Assembly: GCA_963971305.1 (NCBI GenBank)
Contig: CAXARO010001647.1
Coordinates: 1-64,000 of the forward strand
Reading direction: 5' to 3'
DNA from: Arcuatula senhousia
Taxonomy: Eukaryota > Mollusca > Bivalvia > Mytilida > Mytilidae
DNA length: 64,000 bases
The translations under genes were made by a program, and so were the position numbers. Below the pieces are notes generated by a model. That model was given only the letters and a program-made list of their open reading frames with translations. It made no database searches and was not told the DNA's origin. Position 1 is the first letter of the stretch; every line of letters starts with the position of its first letter. Shown piece by piece: positions 45,807 to 56,414 of the stretch.

Positions 45807-46170
45807 TACTGTAAACCAATTTTAATATTTTCCTGGCTACTTTTTTTCATGTTTGGGTGGCAGATACTGATTTTGTGGCTATTTATTTTCACGATTTGTT
45901 GTAAAATCAGTTCTTTTGCAATGAAAATGAGCAGAGGCGGATCCAGAAATTCTGAAAAGAGCTGACTGGCCTAAGAGGGGGCCCGCTTTGGTCACGCTTC
46001 AATGATTTCCTATATATTCAACCAAATTTTTCCGTCAAAAGGGGGGGCCCGGGCCCCCCAGGGCCCCCCTGGATCCGCCTATGATGAGTTAGTTTGCGAC
46101 AATTTATTTTTTGTAAATTCCTGTTCTTCGTGAATATAAATTGCTTGCTAAAATTAATTGCTTTACAGTA
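45807..46170. mobile_element. TIR element TACTGTAAA, interrupted by a hAT-like MITE
   Basis: Left tactgtaaaccaattttaat, right aaattaattgctttacagta, imperfect inverted ends of about 20 bp. The inserted MITE occupies 45932-46083. Confidence 0.55.
45927..46088. mobile_element. hAT-like MITE with ATGAG duplication
   Basis: Ends CAGAGGCGGATCCAG and TGGATCCGCCTATG are inverted with one mismatch; ATGAG flanks both sides (45927-45931, 46084-46088). The centre is GGGGGCCC-rich and self-complementary. Confidence 0.75.
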
Positions 46171-47436
46171 ATATATAAAACATATTTTCTCTGTAAAGAA
46201 CAGAATGGTAGCTATGGTATCTTCAGATGCTTGAATTATTATGCTTCTGACACCTTATTTCTTTGTTACAAATACTTAAAAGATTCCAAAAGACAGGCCA
46301 TAATTTTCTGCCTGAATGAAAGACGGCATTTTTTGTTTTACTTGTTACAGTGTAATTCGTTTGTAATTGATTATGTTAGGGCTATTCCAGAAAAAAATAT
46401 CTCCTGGGGGCAGAACGCTCATGAATTTTAGGGGTACCACCAATAGATTTTTATTAAAATGTACCCCCCCCCCCAACCTATGAATTTCATATCTTTGCCT
46501 GACCCCCTACCAACAGATTACATTTTTTTTCATTGGTTACCTATGACCCCCCCCCCCCCCACCAACAGATTTTTTTTTCTAAATTTAGAATTTTATTAAA
46601 AATAGTCTGTTTTGCCGTTTCCTCTGTCACAGTAACCATATGTTTTGTATGCAGCACAAAAAAAGGGTTCAATGAACACGATGAATGGGGGATGTAGATC
46701 AAGTCTGCTGTTGTACCTTCTAAATATTTCCCTCCGTTGTGCCTCCATAAATACTATGTAAAAACCTACTCGTATATAGTAATATAACTACTAAATCTTA
46801 TTAATGCTTTTATTTCAGATTGCAGCATACTAAGTATAAATTGAACTCCCATTTCAGAATCATCTGTACTTGTCCGACACTTAAACTGAGACTCAGTTTT
46901 AATTTCTACAGGAACCCAAGACTTATGATAGATAAATTTAATGTTAAACAAAATACACTGTCCAAATACCCTTATGATTATAAATTTATAATCATATTGT
47001 CATATATTGTTTTGTTTAATGTAATATGATGTTTTGGGGTAAAATGAAGAGAAAAACCCACTGAATTTGCTATAATTCATGTACTCATGCAAATTATTCA
47101 TGAACATTTAATGAATATAAATTCATGAACTGCAATTGGAACATCACATTTATGAATTTCCGCTTTCAGGAACACATTCATGAATTCAATGCTGGTATTC
47201 ATGAATTGTCTGTATAACTACACATTTTTGCATGTGCTTTTTGTCTTTTAATATAGAATAATGTAGAGTAATTTTTTGTACATGTTTGCTTATTCAGTAT
47301 GTGCACCAACATCTGCATGCATTTATAAATTATGCCATTACCTATATACATGTATATATATATTTATTCCTCATGCACAATGTCACACACCATTAACTCA
47401 ATACCGATGCATTGAATATATTTCTATACATTGTCT

Positions 47437-47695
47437 GGCCATACAAAGTTATTGGTTCTCAGGCCAAATTTCTGAAAAATTGTTGAGGTTGGGGTAATTT
47501 TTTATTAATTTGTCAAGAATATAGATGAGGTACCTTTTCACATTAAAACTACCACCCAAAATGTAGTAAGGGAGGTGATTTTCTCTTTATATTTTACTGA
47601 AATAGTGAAAAAAAAAGGATATATGAGGGATTTAAAACAGCCCTCAAATAGATGAGGGAGGAGCCCGAGAACCAATAAATTTTATTTGCATGGCC
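47437..47695. mobile_element. MITE with TTATTGGTTCTC ends
   Basis: Left ggccatacaaagttattggt, right accaataaattttatttgca followed by tggcc. 259 bp, nested in the 3-kb element. Confidence 0.6.
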
Positions 47696-48574
47696 TAGCT
47701 TATTCATTGATCTTTGCATACTTATACTTTCAAATGTTGCTTTTTAAGCTTGAAATGCATGTGTCTGTAATGTATAGTGGTATCATATCTTGTATGTGCT
47801 CTGAAATCTGCATGCATAAATAATAAATGATTAGTTCTTTGTATTTTAATGTTCACTCACAACATTCCACTCATCTGAACACTTGAAACTTTAGTGATGT
47901 GTTGTGTCATGTAGTATTTTGTATTTTTAGCTCACCTGGCCAAAAATTTAGCATCAAGTACCGAGTACTGCTTTAATTTGGCTCGGAGTACCGAATAATC
48001 CAAAACCTGAGTACCAAGTACTATTTATTATAGCCTTTGAGTATGGCACTCCTGCCTCCGAGTACCGAGTAATAAAAGTGGGGTTATACCCACATACGAT
48101 CATCTGACAAACAATGTGGACATACTTGTGTTATATATACATGATTGTGCCTATTATACGTGTTGTATCACCTAAATCTGCATCTCCTAATCATAAATGA
48201 AACAGTGTTTTTTTTGTGTTAATAAAATGGGTTTTTTTTTGTTCTCCATATTACACCCTCATCATGGATAAATCAGTCTTCATAGTTACATGTATGTCAT
48301 TGTGTTACAAATTTATAACTCCATATGTTAATGTTCTGTATACTCTGATGTTTCCTGTATATGTTTTGTATTTTACATGTTTTGTGTTTCCTTAGAAGAT
48401 AATGAGATGTGCCACAGTGGAATAAGTGTATGTGACACAATTCTCATAAACCTGCAGAAATTGAAAAACCTGAACATAAGATAGCAAGCAGCTGGGGGGG
48501 GGGGGGGGTGGCTAGCACATACTTTCAAATGTTTCATAACCATTATTTCCATTAATGTGAAATTGCTTAAAAAA

Positions 48575-48709
48575 CTGTCTGCTTTTACGAGACAGAATCA
48601 GCCAGGCTAAACAAAGATTGACACGAACATGCGGTTCTCTAAAAAAAAAATCAAATAAATTGGTTTAAAAGCTTTACTATGAGTTATACTGTCTGCTTTT
48701 ACAAGACAG
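48575..48709. repeat. Directly repeated hairpin CTGTCT-N9-AGACAG
   Basis: The 21-nt stem-loop occurs at 48575-48595 and 48689-48709, differing only at one loop base. Six-bp stems, 9-nt loop with GCTTTTAC. Confidence 0.7.
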
Positions 48710-49394
48710 TTTAATAACGGGAAGGACTTGCATTAATTAAATAACCTAAATAAACTCACCAATCGTTGGTTGCCCTATATGGTTTTTGGGGCCGTTTAGT
48801 GGCCCTAAAATATATAGTAGAATCATCCCTGTAAAGTTCATAAAGTATTCTTCAAATAGATACAATTGAACTTATCTGGGAAAAACATAGGCGTTTATCT
48901 GCAGGAAGGGAGGTCACGACGCTATTACTTTATTGTGAGGGCAAAATTTCTCCCAAAATGGCCAACTTCAAATGACTCGAAAATGGTCAAAATTGAATAA
49001 TTTAAACATAAAAATGATATGGTGTGAAAATTAAAACCTTTATCTGTCTTTTTTAAGTGTTTTATAATTGGGCAATGATTTATTTAAAAAATACAAGCGT
49101 TTGAAGTGGAGTCGTATTGTAAAAAATGGCCGGTTAGTTTTAGCAGTATTGCAGCAAACATAATCATGTTCATCCATTCTTGTTGATACTCAGTTGAAAT
49201 AACATCACAAGGGTTCTTACTTACCAATAAATTTCTCGCAATAGTCTGCAAATCCATTTATTTTTAAAAATTCCCCCCCTACCAACAACTTTCAAAAGGC
49301 ATTTAGACCCCCCACCGAGGCCTTTTTTTTACGGCCGCGTTCTGCCCCCGGGTGATATTTTTTTCTGGAATAGCCCTTAGTTTCAAGCTCTTCA

Positions 49395-49628
49395 TGGCAA
49401 TATAAAAATGTCCTAGATTCTCATCCCCTCCCGCCCTGATTTTTTTGCCGCCTCAAAAATTTTATTTTGTTTTTTATTTTTGGTAAATTATGTCTGTTTT
49501 TTTGGACTTTTTCTTTAAAATGGCAGGATATTTTATCGGTGGATAAAAAATAAAAAATAAAATTCGCCTCCCCGCCCCATATTTTCAAGATATTTGGATG
49601 AGAATCTAGGAATTCTTTTATTATGGCC
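49395..49628. mobile_element. MITE with TCCTAGATTCTCATCC ends
   Basis: Left tcctagattctcatcc (about 49411-49426) after ggcaatataaaaatg; right ggatgagaatctaggaat followed by tcttttattatggcc. 234 bp. Confidence 0.65.
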
Positions 49629-49897
49629 TAAATATTTATGAACAGTATTTGTGTGTTAATACATGTATACTTTATTTTTTGAATTCTGCTGAACATTGTG
49701 CATTGTTAAATCTGTACTGTTTATACCACCTACATGTATAACCAATCTAGCTTTAAGTATACCTTTAAACAATGTTTTTTTATGCTATTTATTCAGATAC
49801 CATTTGTTTTCTACTGGGCTTTTTAACTTTGCTGATAATTATAAGTTAATTGTTTCTTAAAAATCCATAGGGAATTATATTCAAATCCAATCGTAGA

Positions 49898-49952
49898 AAT
49901 AAACCTTTTATTAAGACGTTTCAGCCATCGGCCTTCATCAGTTACACAAAAT
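49898..49952 (-). ncRNA. Hammerhead-ribozyme-like motif, minus strand
   Basis: Minus strand: TTTTGTGTAA, core CTGATGA, stem II AGGCC-GAT-GGCT, core GAAA, then CGTC as possible stem III and cleavage site, then TTAATAAAAGG. Stem I strands flank the core and pair at both ends around a 3x3 internal loop. One G of stem II bulges. This is the minimal type I layout with almost no stem III, which works as dimers in the Penelope-type family. Confidence 0.55.
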
Positions 49953-50021
49953 ACTCCTGTGCTACGTTTTGACTGTCATCTCTTCAACTTGTATTGAATC
50001 CAATGTCATTGGTACAATTAT

Positions 50022-50075
50022 ATTTTGTGTAACTGATGAAGGCCAATGGCCGAAACGTTTTGATAAAAGGTTTAT
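50022..50075 (+). ncRNA. Hammerhead-ribozyme-like motif, plus strand
   Basis: CTGATGA at 50033-50039, stem II GGCC-AAT-GGCC at 50041-50051 after one extra A, GAAA at 50052-50055, then CGTT. Stem I candidates TTTTGTGTAA and TTGATAAAAGG. The cleavage triplet would be GTT rather than GTC, still permitted by the NUH rule. Confidence 0.55.
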
Positions 50076-50089
50076 TTCTATGATTGGAT

Positions 50090-51196
50090 AATTATAAGGG
50101 CTTGAGGGACTTCAAATCTGAAAAATTACTGTTTCAGAGCTTTTCTAAATATAAGCTTTTTATAAAACTTTTAAGGATATTAAATTTGCAAAAGTTTATA
50201 TCTGATTAAAAAATCATCAATAATTATGTGTTACAATTGAAAAAAAAATGTCTCTGAAAAATTTCTGTTTTTGTTGTTTCAAAAGAAGGAAATCCATATT
50301 AATATAATGAATTGAGATAGTATGTAGTTTTTTGTGTGGAAAGTAAAAGTGAACTTTGAAGATGAAATTTAGTGACTTTATAAGCAACTGTTGCTCTATT
50401 GTTTACAAATTATGGGATGTTCCATTTAAATGTATCAAGCTCCAACTAGAATACATGAATGCACTTTTGAATGACCCAACCCTTTACAGATGCACATAGA
50501 AAAGTTTATAAAGTTGACTGTATTCTATGCAAAATTGTTGATATAGCAACAATGTGCAAAGTCTAAACCTTGTATGTTTGAATGGAACAACCCATTTGTT
50601 GTTTAAATTGATTATTTTAGGAATTTTTGTGGTGAATGAAATGAAACTCCATGCTCCTCTATGAGAAAAGAGTATGTATGCAATCAAAGGTGTATCTGTT
50701 CAAATTTTAGAGGATTGTCAGAACAATGCTGTTTTTATTTTAATAATTGCAATGAGCAGTGGAAGATACAGGGGATGGAAGGCTGCTTTTCCTTGGAGAT
50801 TTTAGGCAAAATTTACCTGGACCCCCCCTCTTTTTCTTTTTAAGTAAACAATAGGCAGAACATGATTCCCTTTTCAAAATTCTAAATCCGCCCATTATGA
50901 TCATTGCAAACAGAATTTATAAAATTCTTTAATGTTGTTGTAAGATCTTTGCAAACAAAATATTGTTCATAGTGACTTTTTCATAAAAAAAATAGTAACA
51001 ATTGTTGAACTTGTTTAGGTTTTGTTTTAAAAAAAAATATTTTGCTGACCATAAATGTTTATTAAAATGAGTTTAAAGTGAAGAAAATGTATTTATGTTT
51101 GAAAGTGTGAAGATCTTGAAATATTTTCAGTTTGGTCTCATTATGAACTTTTAAGTACATTTTTGTAATTGTTACATGTTCATTTGGTTATACTTT
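50090..51196. other. No gene seen
   Basis: AT-rich intergenic DNA; ORFs shorter than 70 codons without domains. Confidence 0.4.
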
Positions 51197-51957
51197 GATT
51201 CTTTGGTGACAGCAATAAAGGATTGACATTTTCATGTATTTCAAGAGCAAATATTTTGGAAAATGTTGTTAAGGGAATACGAGCAACAGAAATTGAAGAT
51301 TTTCGGGATTCTTGGCATTCATCCATTCAAATGCATTAAAAATTTTCCAACATGTTTTCCTAATATTTATTCATAACTAATTAGAGAAGGTCCTAATAAA
51401 CACCTTTTCAAAATTCCAACCAATTCTAATTATAATTTCTGTGCTAAAACAGAAGAAGAGTTTTCAATGTATTTCCTATAAAAAATCCAGAGAAGATTTT
51501 TTCCTGCCATATTTTTTCGAAGCTTATATCTTAAAAACAGCTCCATGTTTTTTAAAACTTTTTACATAAAGTCTAGCTATTTTGAGCTTTTCTTTCTAAA
51601 TTTTCTGTTATAAAAACAGCTCCATGTTTTTTAAAACTTTTTACATAAAGTCTAGCTATTTTGAGCTTTTCTTTCCAAATTTTCTATTTTTAATAACTTT
51701 TAATTACAAAAAATCTCAGGCTCGTACTCCCTTAAAAATAATGCATTTAATATTCTTACAATAAAATATTTAAAACCTTGAACTATTGTTTTTATGTAAA
51801 AATATAGCTGATTATTTCGTGACAGCAATAAAGGATGGACATTTTCATATATTTCAAGAGCAAATATTTTGAAAATGTTGTTAAAAATAATGCATTTAAT
51901 ATTCTTACAATAAAATATCTAAAACCATAAACTATTTGTTTTTGTGTAAAAATATAA
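51197..51957. repeat. ~148-bp tandem duplication, first copy carrying a TTAA MITE
   Basis: Unit 1 is 51197-51272 plus 51736-51807; unit 2 is 51810-51957. Shared phrases: gacagcaataaagga, tttcaagagcaaatatttt, aatgcatttaatattcttac. Unit 2 reads through gttgttaaaaataatg without the element. Confidence 0.85.
51269..51735. mobile_element. TTAA-flanked miniature TIR element, copy 2 of the 1895-2278 family
   Basis: Same ends (TTAAGGGAATACGAGC; GGCTCGTACTCCCTTAA) and interior as 1895-2278, about 10 percent diverged by eye. It has an internal ~75-bp direct duplication (aaaacagctccatgtttttt twice) that the first copy lacks. Confidence 0.85.
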
Positions 51958-52403
51958 CAGCTGTTATATAAGAATGCAGTTTACATGACATACCAGGGGA
52001 GGATCCATAATTTTTGAAAGGGTAGACTGACTGACTGGGGAGTTTAACGTTGTGACTATACCTATATATAGGTCTGCAGCGACGTTCATTTTAAAGGGTA
52101 GGTGTAAAGATGAATATATATATTGTTATATTTTTGGTAAACTTCTAATCATTTGATTGGCTTTTACAGTCATGTGACTATAAAAATAATTAGGATGTTT
52201 TCTCCAAAAATTTTACTATCAGGGTAATAAGGTATTATTACCCTTTCTTGTTTACATCTAGTGGGTAACAACCCTGTTGTTACATGACAAATGACCTTTG
52301 AACTTTACATTGTGAGGGTAACAATACTATTGTAACTCTCTTTAAAAATCAATAATGTGACGTCACCAGGTAAACAATGAACCAAAAATATAACAAGTAA
52401 TAC

Positions 52404-53174
52404 TGTGAGCAAGCTCACAAAAGGATACCCCCTTCTTCATATTGGACTCAAATCTCAAGTCCAGTTATCTCCCCTCAATGATAACGTAGAGCAATACAAA
52501 TTCTTCATGCACATCTACAGATGATTTAGTTCCTTCATGTAAAGTTTCATCAAAATCCATCAAGCGGTTTAGGAGGAGTTGCGCTTATGGGGTCACCTAT
52601 TGAATAATGTATTCGAAAAGTCTAAGTACAATTATCTCCCCTGAATGATGTCAGAGTGCGATCAAAATTCTTCATGCACATCTACATATGATGTACTTCC
52701 TTCATGTAAAGTTTCATCAAAATCCATCCAGCGGTTTAGGAGGAGTTGCGCTTACAGGGTCTCTCATTGAATAATGTATTCAAAAAGTCTAAGTCCAATT
52801 ATCTCCCCTGAATGATGTCAGAGTGCGATCAAAATTCTTCATGCACATCTTCATATGATGTACTTCCTTCATGTAAAGTTTCATCAAAATCCATCCAGCG
52901 GTTTAGGAGGAGTTGCGCTTACAGGGTCTCCCATTGAATAATGTATTCAAAAAGTCTTAAGTCCAATTATCTCCCTTGAATGATGTCAGAGTGCGATGAA
53001 AATTCTTCATGCACATCTACATATGATGTACTTCCTTCGTGTTCATCAAAATCCATCAAGCGGTTTAGGAGGAGTTGCGCTTACAAGTTATGTGGACAGA
53101 CGGTTGGACAGACAGACAGACAGGGTGTTTCCTATACCCCCCCCCCCCAAACTTTGTTTGCGGGGGGTATAATA
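52404..53174. repeat. Tandem-repeat-bearing element, family E copy 1
   Basis: Left end is a hairpin GTGAGC-AA-GCTCAC (52404-52417) followed by GGATACCCCC; right end GGGGGGTATAATAA. Four ~167-bp units (tctccc at about 52468, 52635, 52802, 52970) share cttcatgcacatctac, aaagtttcatcaaaatccat and ggtttaggaggagttgcgct. A GACA run and C-run follow at 53095-53150. Confidence 0.8.
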
Positions 53175-54224
53175 AAACAATTGTGTTAGTTTCTAGATAG
53201 AAAAATCTGAATTGTAATCCCTCGTGATTATAATTTGGGATGTTTCCCTCTATTGTGGTCCACAATTGTATATTGTAAATAAAGGTCATAACAAATCTAC
53301 TAAACTTGGAAGCTCAATCTCAAATGTCCAAGAGAAAAGACAATACAAGGTTGACAAACCAGAAAAATTGAAAAAAGACATTGCAAAGTAAACATCTTTT
53401 TATATTTTTTCTGCAAACAATTAAAAAATAAAGTGAACGTCCCTGATGCCCCCTTTAGAATTCCCAACTGCATACAATTTTATAATAGAAATTATAGGTG
53501 TATAGAAGCAAGTATAAGAAACGGACTAAACAACACTTTAAAGCAACATGTAACACAACTTAATCACCTACTGCAACAGGAAATTGAATCAACACCAGAA
53601 AAACCAGTCTAAGAAATTGGCCACCAACCCTACAGCCATGGCCGTTATAAGGCTTTGGGGCATGTGAAATATGTGTAGTTGAATGCCCGTCTGGCTTGTA
53701 AAATTTTCAAAAATGTAGTACATTTATTATGTAGGCCTTTTTAAATTTCCTGAGGGCTTGCTGATTTAAAAATGAACAAGACCTTCTAGGTTGTGCTGTG
53801 AAAGTTGAGACCTGAAAAACTTTTTTTTCAAGCGGGGTGTATAATAACGATCTTAGAATTTTCACAGGATTTCCTGTTTGCCTTAAGTGTTTGCACATAG
53901 CCTATTCAAGAGTAGGCTAAACCATATCAGACAAAATGTTACAAGAACTTGGATGATAATGAGATGTTGAATATCTGTTCAATATTCTTGTATCTTGTAT
54001 AGACAAATATGTATAAGAACAATTTATGCAGGAAGAACTGCATCTCAATTATGAAACAAATAAATATTCCTCTTATCCCCCTCCTCAAATTTTATTCTTG
54101 AACTGCTGTCTGAGCATATTAATGAAAACTGCTTGTCTAGGTTGACCACCAATTTCAGTGGAAATAGTATAATTGCCCCTAGTTAACTGTTTTTTACCAT
54201 ACAGAATATGTGGACATACTGTAA
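53175..54224. other. No gene seen
   Basis: Includes a gggtgtataata end-like phrase near 53835 of family E; otherwise nothing supportable. Confidence 0.35.
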
Positions 54225-54418
54225 CTGTTGAAATTTCTGCATGTTGATGTTTTCATATTTGTGTAAAATGAACCTTCCGCATGGGGGGAAATTATTGTTT
54301 TTTCTGATTATTCATAGAATGATCCATTTGCGTGGGAGATAGTTTCGCAGATATTATTTCACCACAAATAAAGCAAAAATAACCCCTTTGCAAAAATTTC
54401 ATCATTTAGAGTATATGG
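54225..54418. mobile_element. Probable MITE, ACTGT ends
   Basis: Left tactgtaactgttgaaattt, right aaaatttcatcatttagagta: weak inverted match over about 20 bp. Confidence 0.35.
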
Positions 54419-54794
54419 TATCCTGCTTTCAGTGTCAAGGTTGTCTTGTTAACTTAAGTGAATTTAAACAGACAAATTAGACCATATTTATTAACAATAA
54501 TTAAAACAATGAAACATAAGAAACATGTAATATGAAGTGTGACCTTCTGAATAATAAAAAAAAATAGGTTGCTACAATTTTGTTTTCAAAAACAACTTTT
54601 CATATAAATGTTTAAGTTGTTCAAGTTCATTAATAAATTGAAAATAAAAAATGTCCAGTTAATATGTAAAAAAATCTACCAATGATTAAGAATCCAAACA
54701 ATCACCAAAAAATGAAAAACTAAGCAAACATCATACATCTAATGAGCACTTAATGTAAGAATACGAAAATAAACCAAACACTTTGAAGAACCTC

Positions 54795-55063
54795 ACTAAG
54801 GATACCACTCTTCATAAATATGTTCTAATCTTTAGGAAAAACTTAAGTCTAATTACCTCCCTTGAACAATATATGATCTAGCAATGATTTTTTTTTCATT
54901 TATGTAGGAGTACTTTCTTCATGTTAAGTTTTATCAAAATCATCAAGCAATTTCTTAAGGAGGAATTGTGCTTACAAGCTATATAGATGGACGGACAGGC
55001 AATTCCTACATATTTTCTCTTGTGCACCTCCAAAACTTGGTTTGCACCACAGGGTATAATAAT
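54795..55063. repeat. Family E element, diverged copy with one unit
   Basis: Shares cctcccttgaacaat, cttcatgttaagttttatca, ggaggaattgtgcttacaag and gggtataataatg with family E; GGAC run at 54985-54997. Confidence 0.6.
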
Positions 55064-56254
55064 GAACATAGAATATTAGAAAAATAAACATATGTATAGC
55101 TCATTATATTGAATTTCTTTAACAAAATATCATAAACACTGTATTATTTGAACAAGTATCTGGACAAAACCAAAAAAGTGAAAACTTCCAAATTGTTCAA
55201 GTTCAGTCTACAAAGAGTCAATAAATAATATACTTCTGTAGCACAAAAAATCTTAAAAGTAAAATTTATCGTAAGTGTAGATTTTAGCCAATCAGAACTC
55301 TGTAAATTTACACTTAAGATATTTTTGACACTGAAGATTTTTTTTAAAGGGCTGCAGGTGCATTTTTCATAAAAAATAACAGAAACATCTATCTTAATAT
55401 ATCAAACAAATGATTCATAGATGAAATTAAATAGTGGTAACATTAACTATTATTGCACATTGTCTAACATATAAATATATTCCATGGCATTAACAAAACA
55501 TTTCCTAAAGTCACCTTTGGTAACTTTAGCAGTTCATAAAAAACAAGAATATGTTCACAAGACATATTGCCTATCTCGCAACATTTGGGATGTACAGCCA
55601 ACTGACGGACAAATGAACATTTTATGTTCCCTACTTTCATAGATGGGACATAAGACCTAATTGATAGTTTATAGCAAGACAGTGGTTTAATAACATCACT
55701 ATAAGTCAATAACTTAAATTCCTTCTACATGTATACATCATTTGTAATGTTAACACAATAAGATAATGTCTTCATCCAGAATTTGTGATTTATTTTTTAG
55801 AAATGAAGATCCTTTTTAAGGAATTTCTCCATGTATTAACAAATTAGAAACTTCAAATTTTGTTCAATTTTGTGAGGGATTTCATGTTTATCCATCCATC
55901 AATTGCTTCAAAATTATCTTTATCACGTAAAATTCCATTATTTGATGCCCTATTTACTGAAGTGAAGGGCATATAGTGTCTCAAATGTGCAAAATTGGGC
56001 ATTTTGTGTTTTTACCATATTCTTGTTCATTTAACATCTTAATATGTGTAATTTTTATGATATTTAATGTTTTCACAGTCAAATGATTTTCCCTTTCAAA
56101 AATGCCATTGACAAATGAAATTCGAGATTGCAAATACATGTACATGTATAATGACTTCACATTTATATTTTGTTCTATAGTAATCTCTTATTTAAACATC
56201 AAATTAAAGCATCAATGTAATAAGTACATAACATAGACTTGAAATTTCACTGTG
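55064..56254. other. No gene seen; FAM8A1 downstream region
   Basis: Contains the second copy (55576-55650) of the repeat at 34662-34735. The FAM8A1 3'UTR presumably lies just below 56255; its end is not determined. Confidence 0.4.
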
Positions 56255-56414
56255 TCATTGATTATTTGGTCTTGCTCTATGAAGTTGTTCCACCACGACT
56301 GTCTTTGCCAAGATATCATATGCAGCTCTGTTATGTTGAAAGAAAAACACTGTCAGACAGGCAGGGAAGAAAAACGACAAGGAAAAGTTCTTGACTACAG
56401 ATCTGACCAAGGCA
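56255..56414 (-). CDS. FAM8A1: FAM8A1 coding exon 5
   Basis: Acceptor ATTGCAG before 56414, phase 2 in; stop TGA at 56257-56255. Encodes the last membrane helix and HNRAAYDILAKTVVVE. Confidence 0.92.

Larger units (their letters stand above)
46376..49379. mobile_element. 3-kb Harbinger-like TIR element with TTA duplication
   Basis: Left GGGCTATTCCAGAAAAAAAT (46379 on), right ATTTTTTTCTGGAATAGCCC (to 49376); the inverted match continues to about 40 bp through GGGGGCAGAACGC. TTA flanks both sides, as expected of PIF/Harbinger (TWA targets). No transposase is recognisable. The interior holds a further MITE (47437-47695), GAGTACCGAGTA repeats (47955-48075), two identical small hairpins (48575, 48689) and C-runs with CCAACAGATT. 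A separate left end of the family lies at 57138. Confidence 0.65.
49886..50088. mobile_element. Foldback of two inverted ~67-bp arms, each with a hammerhead-like core (Penelope-like LTR pair?)
   Basis: The left arm (49886-49952) and right arm (50022-50088) are reverse complements with about six mismatches, separated by ~69 bp. Each arm, read outward, carries a hammerhead core. Inverted partial LTRs with minimal hammerheads are known from Penelope-like retroelements, so this is probably such a remnant; no Penelope coding sequence is present. Confidence 0.65.

Noticed and set aside
50484..50687. Minus ORF with hydrophobic stretches as a small membrane protein
   Set aside because: AT-rich intergenic DNA, no homologous pattern, no supporting context.
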